Below the pieces are notes generated by a model. The model had not been told where the DNA came from. It did no database searches and saw nothing but the letters and a program-made list of their open reading frames with translations. Position numbers and translations under genes: made by a program. This document shows positions 11,918 to 23,572 of a stretch of 64,000 nucleotides of DNA, piece by piece (the stretch's first letter is position 1; each line of letters opens with the position of its first letter). Source of the stretch: Larus michahellis (lineage: Eukaryota > Chordata > Aves > Charadriiformes > Laridae); the NCBI RefSeq assembly GCF_964199755.1, contig NC_133896.1, positions 177,185,092 through 177,249,091 of the forward strand, in the 5' to 3' direction.

Positions 11918-12752
11918 CTCTACAGAGAGACTTGGATAGATTGGACTGATGGGCCAATGCTAACGGTATGAGCTTCAACAAGGCCAAGTGCCGGGTCCTG
12001 CACTTGGGCCACAACAACCCCAAGCAGCGCTACAGGCTGGGGGAAGAGTGGCTGGAGAGCTGCCCAACAGAGAAGGACCTGGGGGTTCTAATTGACAAGA
12101 GGCTGAACATGAGCCAGCAGTGTGCCCAGGTGGCCAAGAGGGCCAATGGCATCCTGGCTTGTATTAGAAATAGTGTGACCTGCAGAAGGAGGGAGGTGAT
12201 TGTCCCCCTGTACTCTGCACTGGTGAGGCCACACCTTGAGTATTGTGTCCAGTTCTGGGCACCTCAATACGAGAGAGATGTCGAGGTGCTGGAGCGAGTG
12301 CAGAGGAGGGCAACGAAGCTGGTGAAGGGCCTGGAGAATAAATCTTATGAGGAGCGATTGAAGGAGCTGGGACTGTTTAGTGTGAGGAAGAGGAGGCTGA
12401 GGGGAGACCTCATCACTCTCTACAACTACTTGAAAAGCCATTGTAGAGAGGTTGGTGCTGGTCTCTTCTCACAGGTAACTAGCGATAGAACAAGAGGGAA
12501 TGGCTTCAGGCTGCAGCAGGGTAGGTTTAGGCTGGACATTAGGAAAAAATTCTTCACAGAAAGAGTGGTCAGACGCTGGAATAGGCTGCCCAGGGCGGTG
12601 GTGGAGTCACCATCCCTGAATGTGTTTAAGACTCGTTTAGATGTGGTGTTAAGGGATATGGTGTAAGGGAGAACTTTGTAGAGTGGAGATGATGGTTGGA
12701 CTCGATGATCCCAAGGGTCTTTTCCAACCTAAATGATTCTATGATTCTATGA
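11918..12752 (+). mobile_element. CR1 LINE, 5'-truncated, nearly intact 3' end
   Basis: A relatively young CR1 copy. It starts with the AGAGAGACTTGGATAG segment, covers the C-terminal part of ORF2, then the 3' UTR with GATGATCCCAAGGGTCTTTTCC, and ends in two copies of the tail octamer (GATTCTATGATTCTATG) near 12735-12751. The ORF2 frame is uninterrupted for 232 codons, so decay is limited. The catalytic reverse transcriptase core is missing because of 5' truncation, so the copy cannot move by itself. Confidence 0.96.
11968..12666 (+). pseudogene. CR1 ORF2 C-terminal fragment (after the reverse transcriptase core)
   Basis: This 232-codon open frame is the longest clear piece of retrotransposon protein in the window. 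It carries the conserved order of blocks after the RT palm: KCRVLHLGH, the EKDLGVLID block, [76 protein letters not shown] and WNRLP. It runs in frame to a stop (TAA) at 12664-12666, close to where CR1 ORF2 normally ends. The first Met is simply the first one after the truncation point. It is not a host gene. Confidence 0.93.
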
Positions 12753-15700
12753 ATTCTTTTGAGACATAGCAGCTAAGTGGGATATTCCAGGAATAATTTA
12801 GTAACTACAGAAGCTGTTCAAATAGTGATCAGAAAAGGGCAATCTTCTAAGTAGATGATGTAGGTAAATCATGAAAACCACCAGGTCTTGTAGGTACGTA
12901 TTGACCGGAAGGACTACCATGCTAGGTGTGACTGAGCAATGAATAAATAAAGTTGTGGAATAAGCATTGCAAAAAAGGTGTTATTTATGATAGGGATATG
13001 CCCTGACCTCTATCTTTGAGTCTGCAAATACATTTTGAGTACTGTTATGGAGTTTTATGAGCATTAATGGATCATTGAGGTTGTGTCATTAACGTCAACA
13101 CTGACTGCTCAGAGGAAGTAAGTAAAGCCCGTATCTTTAGAGAGACAGAACTTAAGAAAAAAAGTTATATTTGGGCTTTTTTCTTTTTCTTTTTCTTTTT
13201 TTTTTTTTTTTTGGCAGATTAACACAGTAGCAGTTATTGTTGAGGGGCAAGACTACACTTTGCTTCCTGGCCTCATAAATCCCTATTCCGGATATCAGGA
13301 CTACTGCTAGGAAAGATCTGTTTGCTATCAAAGCAAGTACAGGATGCTTTTCTTATGATAAAAGACAAGAAGAGTGATGGGGTGCATCACGACAAAGTTG
13401 GTTTTCAGTAAAGAAAATATTACCTTCTTTTTTCTCCCTTGTATGTTAAATATGGCATAATATATGTGTGAAGCAAAGAGGGAAATACGATTATCAAGGT
13501 AAAGAGTGAGGTTAAACACTTGATTTTGAACAGCCTGTCAAGATGCTATATAGCTGAAAGCTTCTTTATGGTTTGTCACAATATAGCAATATGTCTTGTA
13601 CATACTTCTCCCTCTATTTGACTTGCAGAGGAATTTGAAATGACTTCTCAAATGCATGTTCTGAATTCAGTAGGAGTTTGCTGGCTTGCCGTCTGATATT
13701 TCTGATTTTTGAACATAGATGCATAAATCATTACCCTTTAAAGCCTCTTCTAAAATTTATTGGATTATAATTAACAAGGACCAATTTAATAAAAGAGGGA
13801 ACACTTTTTAAAACACATTAAATCTAACCAAAATTATTATGACATTTAAGAGCAAAGAGCAAGGTGCTTAGTGTTCCAACATTAATCATGTGCCAGTATG
13901 GATGGGATTCAGTTCACCTCACTATAGCCATCTAAAAATAAGTCATCACACCTCATCTACTCACCTAAATTCCTATTAAATCAATGGATAGAGACAGGAA
14001 TCCCCAGGGGCCACACCAGCCCATTCTCCGATAGGTGAGATAAATAGAGACCTATTTCCTACTAGGAAATATAGACAGAGCTAGATGATGTGAGATAGGA
14101 GCTTAATTTATTTGTCCACAGATAAGGATCTAGTGCTGTTTGAGATCACTTATGGTATCCAAGATACCCATCCGCGTGGGGATGGCAGATGTGACCCAGG
14201 ACCGACCCACAGAAGACTCTTCCACAGTGGCAGCTGGAGGCTAGACAGGTAGGCAGAACTATGGGTACCTTGCAGTGCCTAAAAATGCACTAAACACGTG
14301 ACTCTTGCCCCTGAATCATGTCCAATGACTATAAAGGATGCTCAGGCACATCCAAGTACCAACACTTACCTGACAGTATGTACCACTGCCACACCGTCTA
14401 AAACCAGTAGGTTTGCAGAAAGAAGGAAAACTCAAAACAGACTGAAAGTTTCTCCATAAAGATACTCAGAAAAGTAAGCAGGTTGGCATCGGGAGAAGAT
14501 GGTGCAGAGCCTCTCTTCATCCCCTCTGACTGCTCTGGGACACGTAATGTTGAGCTGAAGATCTACAACCACCAGCTAAAATTATTCCTAGGGAATGAGT
14601 GCAAGAATGCTGCAGGGGAGATTGAAAAAACATATTATAAGCAGTGGATATCACCGTTGGTATAGGTTGATGAAGGCAAATTAGCAAAGTAGCTTGAAAT
14701 CACCCTGGCTTGCATGATACCAGCAACGGCATTAACAGAGAGCACCACAAAGTAGTTTTGGAAGAACAGCATCCTGCTGCTTCAGTTGGCTTCCATTCCT
14801 AGTCCAGGAAAGGGTCAAAGACTGTCTTCCTGAACACAAAAATGGGATTGTTAGAAGACAAAGGAGACATTCATGCTTAGAGCAACAGAAAGTCTACAAG
14901 CAAAGAATGATTGTGGCTTCCTAGCTTCCCAGGCCAAAGCAAAGTGAACACTATCAACCACCCACACTGCCTTTACCACGTCCCTCTGCCTCAGTCCAAG
15001 TACTGCAGGAAAGTAAATTGTTCTTGACTTTAGCAATGGGACTTGAAAACCATACCTCTGGTTTCTGCAGTCTTCAATTTACATGCATATCTTACAAGCT
15101 TACCCTTAATGTGGGCTGACTTGCCACTGGATTGTTTGCAATGATAACTTTAATATTTTTTTTATGCTCGTTTGTATTTATTCTCAGGTATGAGTTGCAC
15201 AAAAGGTTCTCTTTATACTTATGCCCCCCTGCCTCCCACCACCCTTGCCCTACTCATTGAGTACACTTTTTCTAGCCGTGGCTGAGATTCCTTCCTCCTG
15301 GCCACTGATGGCTCACCATGATGTTTAGGACCACTCCATTGACACAGAAAATGGCATTCATCACAAGCATGGTCCTGGACTTTCTCCTGTCTTCTCATGT
15401 ATTCTGGTAGAATGGGTCATATTTCTGTCACTTGATATTGTCAGCAATCTGTGTTGTAACCCAGCTTTATGAGTCCTCTGATCATCCAAATGAACTTTCA
15501 TGGTCCCTGCTAGGAGGCTGAGGACTGCTGCCAGACACTGTCCTCAAGTTCAGCCCGAATATTCTCTCTCCCAGCTGTGCATGTTTGTTTGCAGAGCTGG
15601 CAACTGTTGTCAAAAGGGTGGACTAGCAGGAAGTAAAGCCCGTTTCTACATCGTGACAGCCATTTGAAAGCTGTTCCAGGAGTTTCAGGGACAATGACAG

Positions 15701-18002
15701 CCTGGGCAACAGGAGTTAAACTTGTGACAAGGATAATCACTGTAGCATACGCGCAGGGGATGGTGGATTGTTGCTGAAGAGACATTTTGGGCAACAGATG
15801 CAAGTCAACGTTTAACAAAAGGTTGAGCATGCCTACATGTTGACCCAGCTCACAAGTGGACTTCCCTGTCTCTTTGTGAACCCAGTAAGATAACCTTTCT
15901 AGCACACCTACAACAGGAGCAGGAAGAATAGGAAGCTCCCACAACCTCAGTGATTTCACGCTACACATCAAGAACGAATTACTCTTGAGGAATTAATTTT
16001 TTTCCCATAGGCAATACTCCTGAGGATTTTGCAGTCATCCCGTTGAGGTATTCCCAAAGGTTGTTTTCGAGTGCAGCGCCCACCCAGCAATGGGCGCAAA
16101 TAACACTGAGGGTTCTGGTTTTCAGATAAGGGTAAAGACAGACTTCTAAATAACCAGATTGTAACCTCAAAGGCTTTTTTTTCAAGAAAAAATAATATTC
16201 GCTTAGTTGCCCTCTCATCCTTCATATTTAGATTCTCCAAGTCTGGCTTCCTCTTAATTTCAGTATCTTAATAGGCATCTAGATATTAAATGTGCTTTTA
16301 TTTTTTGCTTTATCTTTAACAGAGCTGTAAGTGGGAAAAAGTGATTCCTGTCCATGTCCAAACCTCAAATAATGTTTATTAAGCACATGCTGTGTCCCAG
16401 TCTGGAGAAAGCTGCACTTCCCTGAGAGGTCAAGTGACAACTGTATGTCCGATTTAAGTACACTTGGGATGACAAGTTCTGTATATATACTGTACTGCTG
16501 TTACAAAATGTTAGTTTATACTTGGTGCTTTTTTCATACTGTAGACTCATATATCAGTATTAGAAGTTGTAAAGGCAGTTCAGCATATATAAGAAGAGAA
16601 ATACATCGCCAGCATTACCTCCCTCTCTGGTATTTGATTGTTGAAACAAAGAGGTCTAGAGGAATGTTTGGCTCTTAAAATTATGCAGCTATGTCCCGCA
16701 GAAGCTTAGCGGTTATGGCAGGGCAGTAATTGTATTTTGCCTGGGAGTTTTTTTAAATTATCCGGGCACTAAAAGAAATAATGAAATTTTTTAAGTGGGG
16801 GATTCAGTTGGGGCTACGCAGGTATGAGCAGTCTCTCTTCGTTAGCATTTATATCGTGGCAGTGCCGAGGGACATCAGCGGCGAGCAGGGCCTGATTGCG
16901 CTTGGCACTGTACAAACAAGGTAGAGTTTGCCCCAGAGAGGTTATAACCTAAATACACAAGTATGGGGAGGTGAGGAGAGCGGCCCCGCATCGCGCGGGA
17001 GGTCGGGCGCTGAGGCGAGAGCCCCCTCCTCCCAAAGCTGGACCCCTCACAACCAGATTGCGTCTCTCCTGAAGCTCTCTTCTTCATGTCGCGGGTGCCT
17101 TTCTAGCCAGCTTGGGGTTTGTGTTTGGTTTTGTCTTTTTTTCTGCAAAAGCTTTAATGTTCTGCCTGCCAGGTAGACGATATTGATTTAAAAAACAAAA
17201 CCAGAAAAAGAGCAAGAAGGGTCTGCTTAGAGTTGTCAAGGTTAAACTTCGAAATGATTAGTCACTCTCCATTGCAGCCAGTGCAAACTACCAGCATTTC
17301 TTAAACATTTCTTTTAGCAGTCACTTACTTGAATAATTAACTCCCGCGACCCTGCCTTGTCATTTGCTGGTTAACGTGGTCAAGTGCCATCGTTAACTTT
17401 CAGCATTAGATGTGCTTTCTCATACTTTCCACCCGCTGATGCAAATGCCCGGGCTGGAAGCTCACATTTCTAAATGTAGACGTGGGCGAACTCTGCCGAG
17501 GCCTCCTCCTGCGCAGGCGGTTGGCTCCGGTGCTGCCGTCCCCGTGTTTTCCTTGTCTTCTCGGGTCCCTTGTTTCTGGGCAGCCGCAGAGGAAATGTGT
17601 CGGGGAGAGAGCAGAGGTTTACCTCACAGTGGCCCTTCTTTATCAGCAAAGCCAGGAAGCTGCACAAATCCCTGGCACGCATCCACCTTCGGCTTTCTGA
17701 GAAGCAGATAGCGTGTTCCAGCCTGTGCTTCATTTAAAGAGGCAGACCGGTTGGGGTGAATAGTTAAGAGTATGGAGCACCGGGGCATCGTATTTGCACG
17801 TTTGTGTTTGTTTTGTTTTTTTCTTATCCAAGGAAAAATGCGACCAAAGCAATGGTGGGGACTTTGCAGCTGATGGTGGGTAACAAAGTGCTAAGGGCTC
17901 CTCAGGATGTTACGGAGCACTCATGAGATCTTCCCTACGGGACTAAATTTTGCAGGTCTTAATCTGATGGGAAATTTTGTTCTGGAGACAAATACAGGAT
18001 TT
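12753..18002. other. Intergenic DNA with simple tracts and scattered unexplained pieces
   Basis: Contents include a T-rich tract at 13179-13213 and possible but unassigned old repeat sequence at about 13900-14420. An open minus-strand frame of 153 codons lies at 15510-15971 with no domain I recognise; its middle is hydrophobic. A short CpG-dense patch lies near 16980-17025, and a moderately GC-rich stretch at 17450-17720. No exon with good splice signals was found. Confidence 0.4.
13179..13213. repeat. T-rich simple tract
   Basis: Interrupted T tract with CTTTTT units that becomes a pure T run at its right end. Simple sequence, and not a CR1 tail because the ATTCTATG octamer is missing. Confidence 0.8.
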
Positions 18003-18399
18003 GATCATAGAATCATTGAATCATAGAATCATAGAATAGTTTGGATTGGAAGGGACCTTAAAGATCGTCTAGTTCCAACCCCCCTGCCATGGGCAGGGAC
18101 ACCTCCCACTCGACCAGGCTGCTCAAAGCCCCATCCAATGCAGCCTTGAACACTTCCAGGAATGGGGCATCCAGAACTTCTCTGGGCAACCTGTTCCAGT
18201 GCCTCACCACTCTCACAGTAAAGAATTTCTTCCTAATATCTAATCTAAATCCCCCCTCTTTCAGTTTGAAACTGTTACCCCTCGTCCTATCACTCCACTC
18301 CCTGATGAAGAGTCCCTCCCCATCTCTCCTGTAGGCCCCCTTCAGGTACTGCAAGACTGCTGTAAGGTCTCCCCAGAGCCTTCTCTTCTCCAGGCTGAA
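18003..18399 (-). mobile_element. CR1 LINE, 3' end fragment
   Basis: Minus-strand CR1 beginning with a tail of at least three octamer-like units (ATCATAGAATCATTGAATC and on), then GGATTGGAAGGGACCTTAAA, and the antisense C-terminal ORF2 blocks. Read from right to left these give EKRRLWGDL, the DRTRGNSF block, RLDIRKKFF and HWNRLP. The open minus-strand frame at 18058-18483 holds this peptide fused at its start to unrelated flanking DNA, so that Met start is not real. It is 5'-truncated near 18399 and moderately young, since the ORF part is still in frame. Confidence 0.95.
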
Positions 18400-19580
18400 A
18401 TGTAAATCCAAATGTAAAGTTTTCATTTTGCGCTTCCGACTAGGAGTAGGGTGAGAAATTGCTGCAGAGCAAGCTCCCTCCATCCTCTTGACGCACAGGC
18501 AACGAGCAAAATGCCATCAATCTCAAAGAAAGATTTATGTTCTTGTCCTTTTAAATCGCTACCTTGCACTACACCCTTATCACAATACATAAGGTAATGG
18601 CAGAAGTTGAACGAGTCATGGGAGACTTTCACTTAGATTTAATCCAAACTTTCAAAGCTGCCTACTCTGCATTGCCACAGCGTGGCATGTTTTTAAGCTA
18701 CAGGAAATATGCTGCACTCAGCAACATCGCATAATGTTAATTGCAGAATAATCTACCCCATGGTCCTCAGTGTCAGCGCTGCAGGTGATAGGCAGGGTTA
18801 AAAACCGAAACTCTGATTATTAATTTTGCCTGTCGCTAGCAAAGATAATTCTTTGATTATGGAGGTTATTACGGAGCTTGATTCAGGGACACACACAAAA
18901 AAAATTACTTTTAAACTCATCGTAGTGGAAAATCTTTAAACTGCTCTTTGGTACATTTAAGGATTCCTGTGCTCCCTCTGGGAACAAAATCTAAAACAAA
19001 ATCTAACATGAAGGGAACAGGTTTGCTCCGATGCCAAAAGTGCTCTAATTAATGTATCTGGTTTTCATGGTGATAAATGGGGTCTGTCAGAGGGTAATAA
19101 TTAATCCTTAATAACGTGAACTTCTCAAGGTCATTTTGCCCTTAGGTTTTTGAAGAGTTCCCCATAACCAAAACCAAGACCGTAAATAAACACACCTTGG
19201 TTTGCTACACGTGTGGTACAGGAAGGTGTCTGCATTAGTGAGCTCGGCACCCCTCAGAAGCAGGCGTTTCGTTTTTGATGCTCTGGCTGCTGCCCTCCCA
19301 CCCTTTGTTTGCCTTTACTTATTGGTCGTGCAAATAGCCGTGTGGACTCGCACCGTCACTGCAAAGCTAGCCAGCCTCTTTGTAGCCAGGGCTGATCCAC
19401 GGTCTGGGTTTGATGCCAGCAGCCATGGTGCGGGTGAAAAAGCACCCGTTCCTCTGCTTTAATAGTCTCACCTCTAAAATTAGGGTCTACTTTACTGCTG
19501 GAAGGCCCGTGCCAACCAAAAGGACATGAAACGTTAAAATGAGGGGGCGTTTTTTAAAAGCAATCCTAACACCCAGGGTG
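18400..19580. other. Non-coding DNA with an enhancer-like AT-rich segment
   Basis: At about 18720-19160 the sequence has closely spaced homeodomain-type cores (GATTATTAATTTTG, TAATAATTAATCC), a GATA-type AGATAA and a nuclear-receptor half-site AAGGTCA. That look is common in conserved vertebrate enhancers. Nothing in a single sequence can prove conservation, so this is only a candidate. No gene or repeat was seen. Confidence 0.25.
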
Positions 19581-19919
<339 letters not shown>

Positions 19920-22758
19920 CCAATATGTTTTTTCTTAAAACACTAATCTCTGTTCTGCATCTGTCTACTCATTTACCCTCTGGTAACGCTGTCAGCTCCC
20001 CCTTTCCCAACAGTTCTCTCTCTCTCTCATGGAAAAACTGGGCAGGAAGAGGTCATTGAAAACATTCTTGGGGATTGAGGCTACCGGGGCTTGCTGCTGC
20101 ACAATTACGCAAGCAGATCCTTTTGAAAACAACTTTTAAGAAGGAAATAGGGAGCTTATAGCGACCAAGTGAGAACAGTACTTATTGTAACTGCGTGCCC
20201 AGTACTGACTTTCCGGCCTTATACTGTAAATTGGGCTGCGCTAAGGCATAGCTGAAGGGCATGAAATTGAAGATAGAGGAAAAAAAATCAGACAGCTATC
20301 ATTTTAGCCTTTTTTCTGTAATTTAAACTCTTAGTAGAGGAAGCTTGGAATCCTGTGAAATTTGATTTTAGTAATAAAGAAAATGTAGCAGCGTGAGCAT
20401 AGGTGGCAACCCCCAAATTTCCACTTGTCGTTACACAAGTCATTTTCCTGTGAACAGTTTGGGCTATTTTGACTTGTTTTTTATTCTTAACATGGGCTTC
20501 TTTCGAGGGTTTTGGAATGGTGAACTCAGAGCTGAGCTAGGTAAACACAGTTATGGATCCTGAGTAATCTTTCATTGCCAATGAAAGTAATGACTTTCTT
20601 TTGCTTGCCCTTTTTCTTTCTCTCTCTCACTTTGATTTATACCCTGGAGTTTTGCTCAGTGATTTTTCAGAAGCTTCAGAGAAGTTAAAATAAACATGTT
20701 CAGCGCTGAACAGATTCATCGTCTCTTCATATTTTCCCTCCAGTTCTTTGCCACGTTCGCAGAGCTGCCGTGCAGAATCGCTGCCTCTGGATGACAGCCC
20801 CCGCCGTCCTCTGAAACCACATCTGTCCCAAGCGGAGATGTCCTCCTGGGGCAAGTTTCTCCTATGGAGGGGCGGCAGTACTGTGCCCTTAAAATTGTCT
20901 GCCCTCTGGGTTAGGAATCGTGTTTTATCTGGGTCACTGGTCAAGTTTATCACATCTGCATGCGCAACCATCTAGGCTTGTCCGAAAGTCTGCTGGAGCC
21001 AGTGGGAGGCTGCGCAGGGACAGGGTCCAGCTGCAAGGTCAGGGGCTGAGTTTGGGAAATACCTCCGCTAGTGACTCTGCACATCACAGATGCACTTCGG
21101 GGGAAAATGACAGGATAGGAAAGGACAGGAAAATTTCAGACAGGAAAATGACAGAAGCTGATAGCGTCTGGCTCTAGCACTTATTTATTAAATTCTCCTC
21201 TCCTCTCCTCTTCTTTCCCCTCCCTCTCCTCTCTCCTTTCTCCTTTTTCCAGATATGTTTTTTTGGTTTCCTATTTTACCTGTCTAAAACAAATTCACCA
21301 AGCCAGCTGAAAATAATCTTACACATGCTGGATCTTTCACACTCTTCAAATACATGTATGGGAACACTGAAATTTTCATTTTAATAAGAACTAGATCATG
21401 TTTTCTGCTGATTGCTACAAGTGCAACTCACCTTACTGTAATAAACCTATTTAAGTCAGAAGGGCTACTTAGCATAAAAGAGGGCAGAATTTTAAGATAA
21501 AAGATGAAAATTATCACACTTCTTTTTAAATGCTGTTGAAAATTCAGGGCTAATATTTAATAGAGGGTGCAGGCCACAAGAGTGGAGTCATTATTATACT
21601 GTGTTTATACATTTCCCTGTAAACTGATTTTACTTTATTTTTACACTGCTGCCACTATGGAAAGCAGGACTTGGAAAAAAAACCCACAAAACCAAACCAA
21701 ACCAAACCAAAACCCCTCAGCTACTCACAGCTGTGCAGATGTCCCTAACCAGAGCTGCTTTTACGCTAATGATTTTAGATGCTCATATCAGGGAAATCTC
21801 CAGTAATTGGGTAGCTGCCACACTCCCACTTCTGTGGATGCCTCTCTCCTCCTTTTGCTTTTTCTGGTTGGTGGCTCCTTCGCATTGTTGCTCTTTATCA
21901 TTAACGGACCAGTGGCATATTGCACTCGCAGCTGGTACTGGGCTTTCCTGCCTGTATGCCTTCATGTATAAAAACCCACTGAATCGATGCCTTGCCAACA
22001 TGTCTAAAGGTTGAAAAAATAACTTAAAAAATGCTGACATGTGTTTGTTTTCTCAAAACGAACCTTGTGCCTGGAATGTCAGAAGCTCTAATTGCCTGGG
22101 GAATTTCTTCCTCTGACTGTGTGAAAGTTGACAATAAAAAGAAATTTTCTTACAGGGAAGTCTTTTCTTTTTTTTTCTTTTTACCAAATTGTTTCACTGT
22201 GAATCAACGTTACGACTAGAATTACGAAGCAGCAAAGGGAGATGGGGCTTTCACTCAGACCTTGTTTTGCCCTGAGTTCTCAGGACCAGGCCCACCTCTG
22301 TGTTTCCCGGGATGTTCCCACAGCTGCGGAGGCGGTGACAGCTCTGCCTCCGGACAGGACGAATCCCCAGGGCGCAGGGATAACAAGGGTAGGATGGGAG
22401 TAGCTGCTGCAGGGGTAGGACAAGGCTGCTGGGGTTAGAGGTGCCCAGAAGGGTTTGGGGAAGATGCCTCTTTCCTTTTCCATGGGTGCAAAGCAGATGC
22501 TGGGGCTTGATGCCAAGCAGGTATCGCTGCAATAGGAGAGAGGGGAAAAAAAAAGGTAAATTAAAAAAAGGCATAATCTAATCCTCCTGCATCAAATAAC
22601 CCTGCATTGGAAAGAAATATTTTCAACTTGTTTTAATCTAGAAGAAAAAAACCAGTGGATCTCAGAATGATTTAACTTTCTGGGTAGCATCAGAGGAAAG
22701 ATTGAGACTGACTGTGTGTCAGCATTACATATGCCAATATGTATATAGTGAAATATAT
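19920..22758. other. Intergenic DNA with small simple repeats
   Basis: Contains a short CT run at 20015-20028, a pyrimidine tract at 21192-21250 rich in CTCCT, and a short (AACCA)n-like array at 21689-21715. An exon-like segment on the minus strand at 22296-22526 is described as a finding. AT-rich sequence with TATA repeats precedes the next CR1. Confidence 0.5.
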
Positions 22759-23572
22759 ACAGAGGTGGGCCCATGCCAACCTCATGAATTTCAACAAGAC
22801 CAAGTGCAAGGTCCTCCATCTGGGTCGGGGCAATCTCAAGCACCGATATAGGCTGGGCAGTGACTGGCTTGAGAGCAGCCCTGAAGAAAAGGACTTGGGG
22901 GTGCTGGTGGACGAGAAGCTCAACATGAGCCGTCAGTGTGCACTAGCAGCCCAGAAAGCCAACCATATCCTGGGCTGCATCAGGAGAACCATGGCCAGCA
23001 CGTCGAGGGAGGTGATTCTCCCCCTCTACTCCACTCTCGTGAGACCCCACCTGAAGTACTGCGGCCCGTTCTGGAGCCCCTACTACAGAGAGATATGGAC
23101 GTGCTGGAACGTGTCCAGAGAAGGGCCACGAGGATGATCAGAGGGCTGGAGCACCTCTCCTATGAGGACAGACTGAGAGAGTTGGGGTTGTTCAGTCTGG
23201 AGAAAAGAAGGCTCCGAGGAGACCTTAGGGTGGCCTACCAGTATCTTAAGGGGGCCTACAAGAAAGCTGCTGAGGGACTTTTTAGGATGTCGGGTAATGG
23301 TAGGACTAGAGGGAATGGATTAAAACTAGAGATGGGACAATTCAGACTGGACGTCAGGAAGAAGTTCTTCACCATGAGGGTGGTGAGACACTGGAACAGG
23401 TTGCCCAGAGAGGTGGTGGAAGCCCCATCCCTGGAAGTTTTTAAGGCCAGGCTGGATGGGGCTCTGAGCAGCCTGGTCTCGTGGGAGGTGTCCCTGCCCA
23501 TGGCAGGGGGGTTGGAACTAGATGACCTTTAAAGGTCCCTTCCAACCCTAACAATTCTATGATTCTATGGTT
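22759..23572 (+). mobile_element. CR1 LINE, 5'-truncated, one frameshift
   Basis: Plus-strand CR1 copy. It starts at the AGAGGTGGGCCCATGCCAAC segment, carries the C-terminal ORF2 blocks, the 3' UTR (GATGACCTTTAAAGGTCCC) and a tail of two octamers ending near 23570. The protein is open in two overlapping frames (22739-23137 and 22936-23532). A frameshift near 23085-23100, between the block reading [13 protein letters not shown] and [10 protein letters not shown], divides them. The frame then runs to the normal ORF2 stop at 23530-23532. Compared with the 11.9 kb copy it belongs to a different CR1 subfamily (for example the [15 protein letters not shown] form). Confidence 0.95.

Noticed and set aside
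18058-18483. 141-codon minus-strand protein with its own Met start
   Set aside because: The N-terminal third is unrelated flank and the rest is CR1 ORF2. It is the edge of a truncated LINE.
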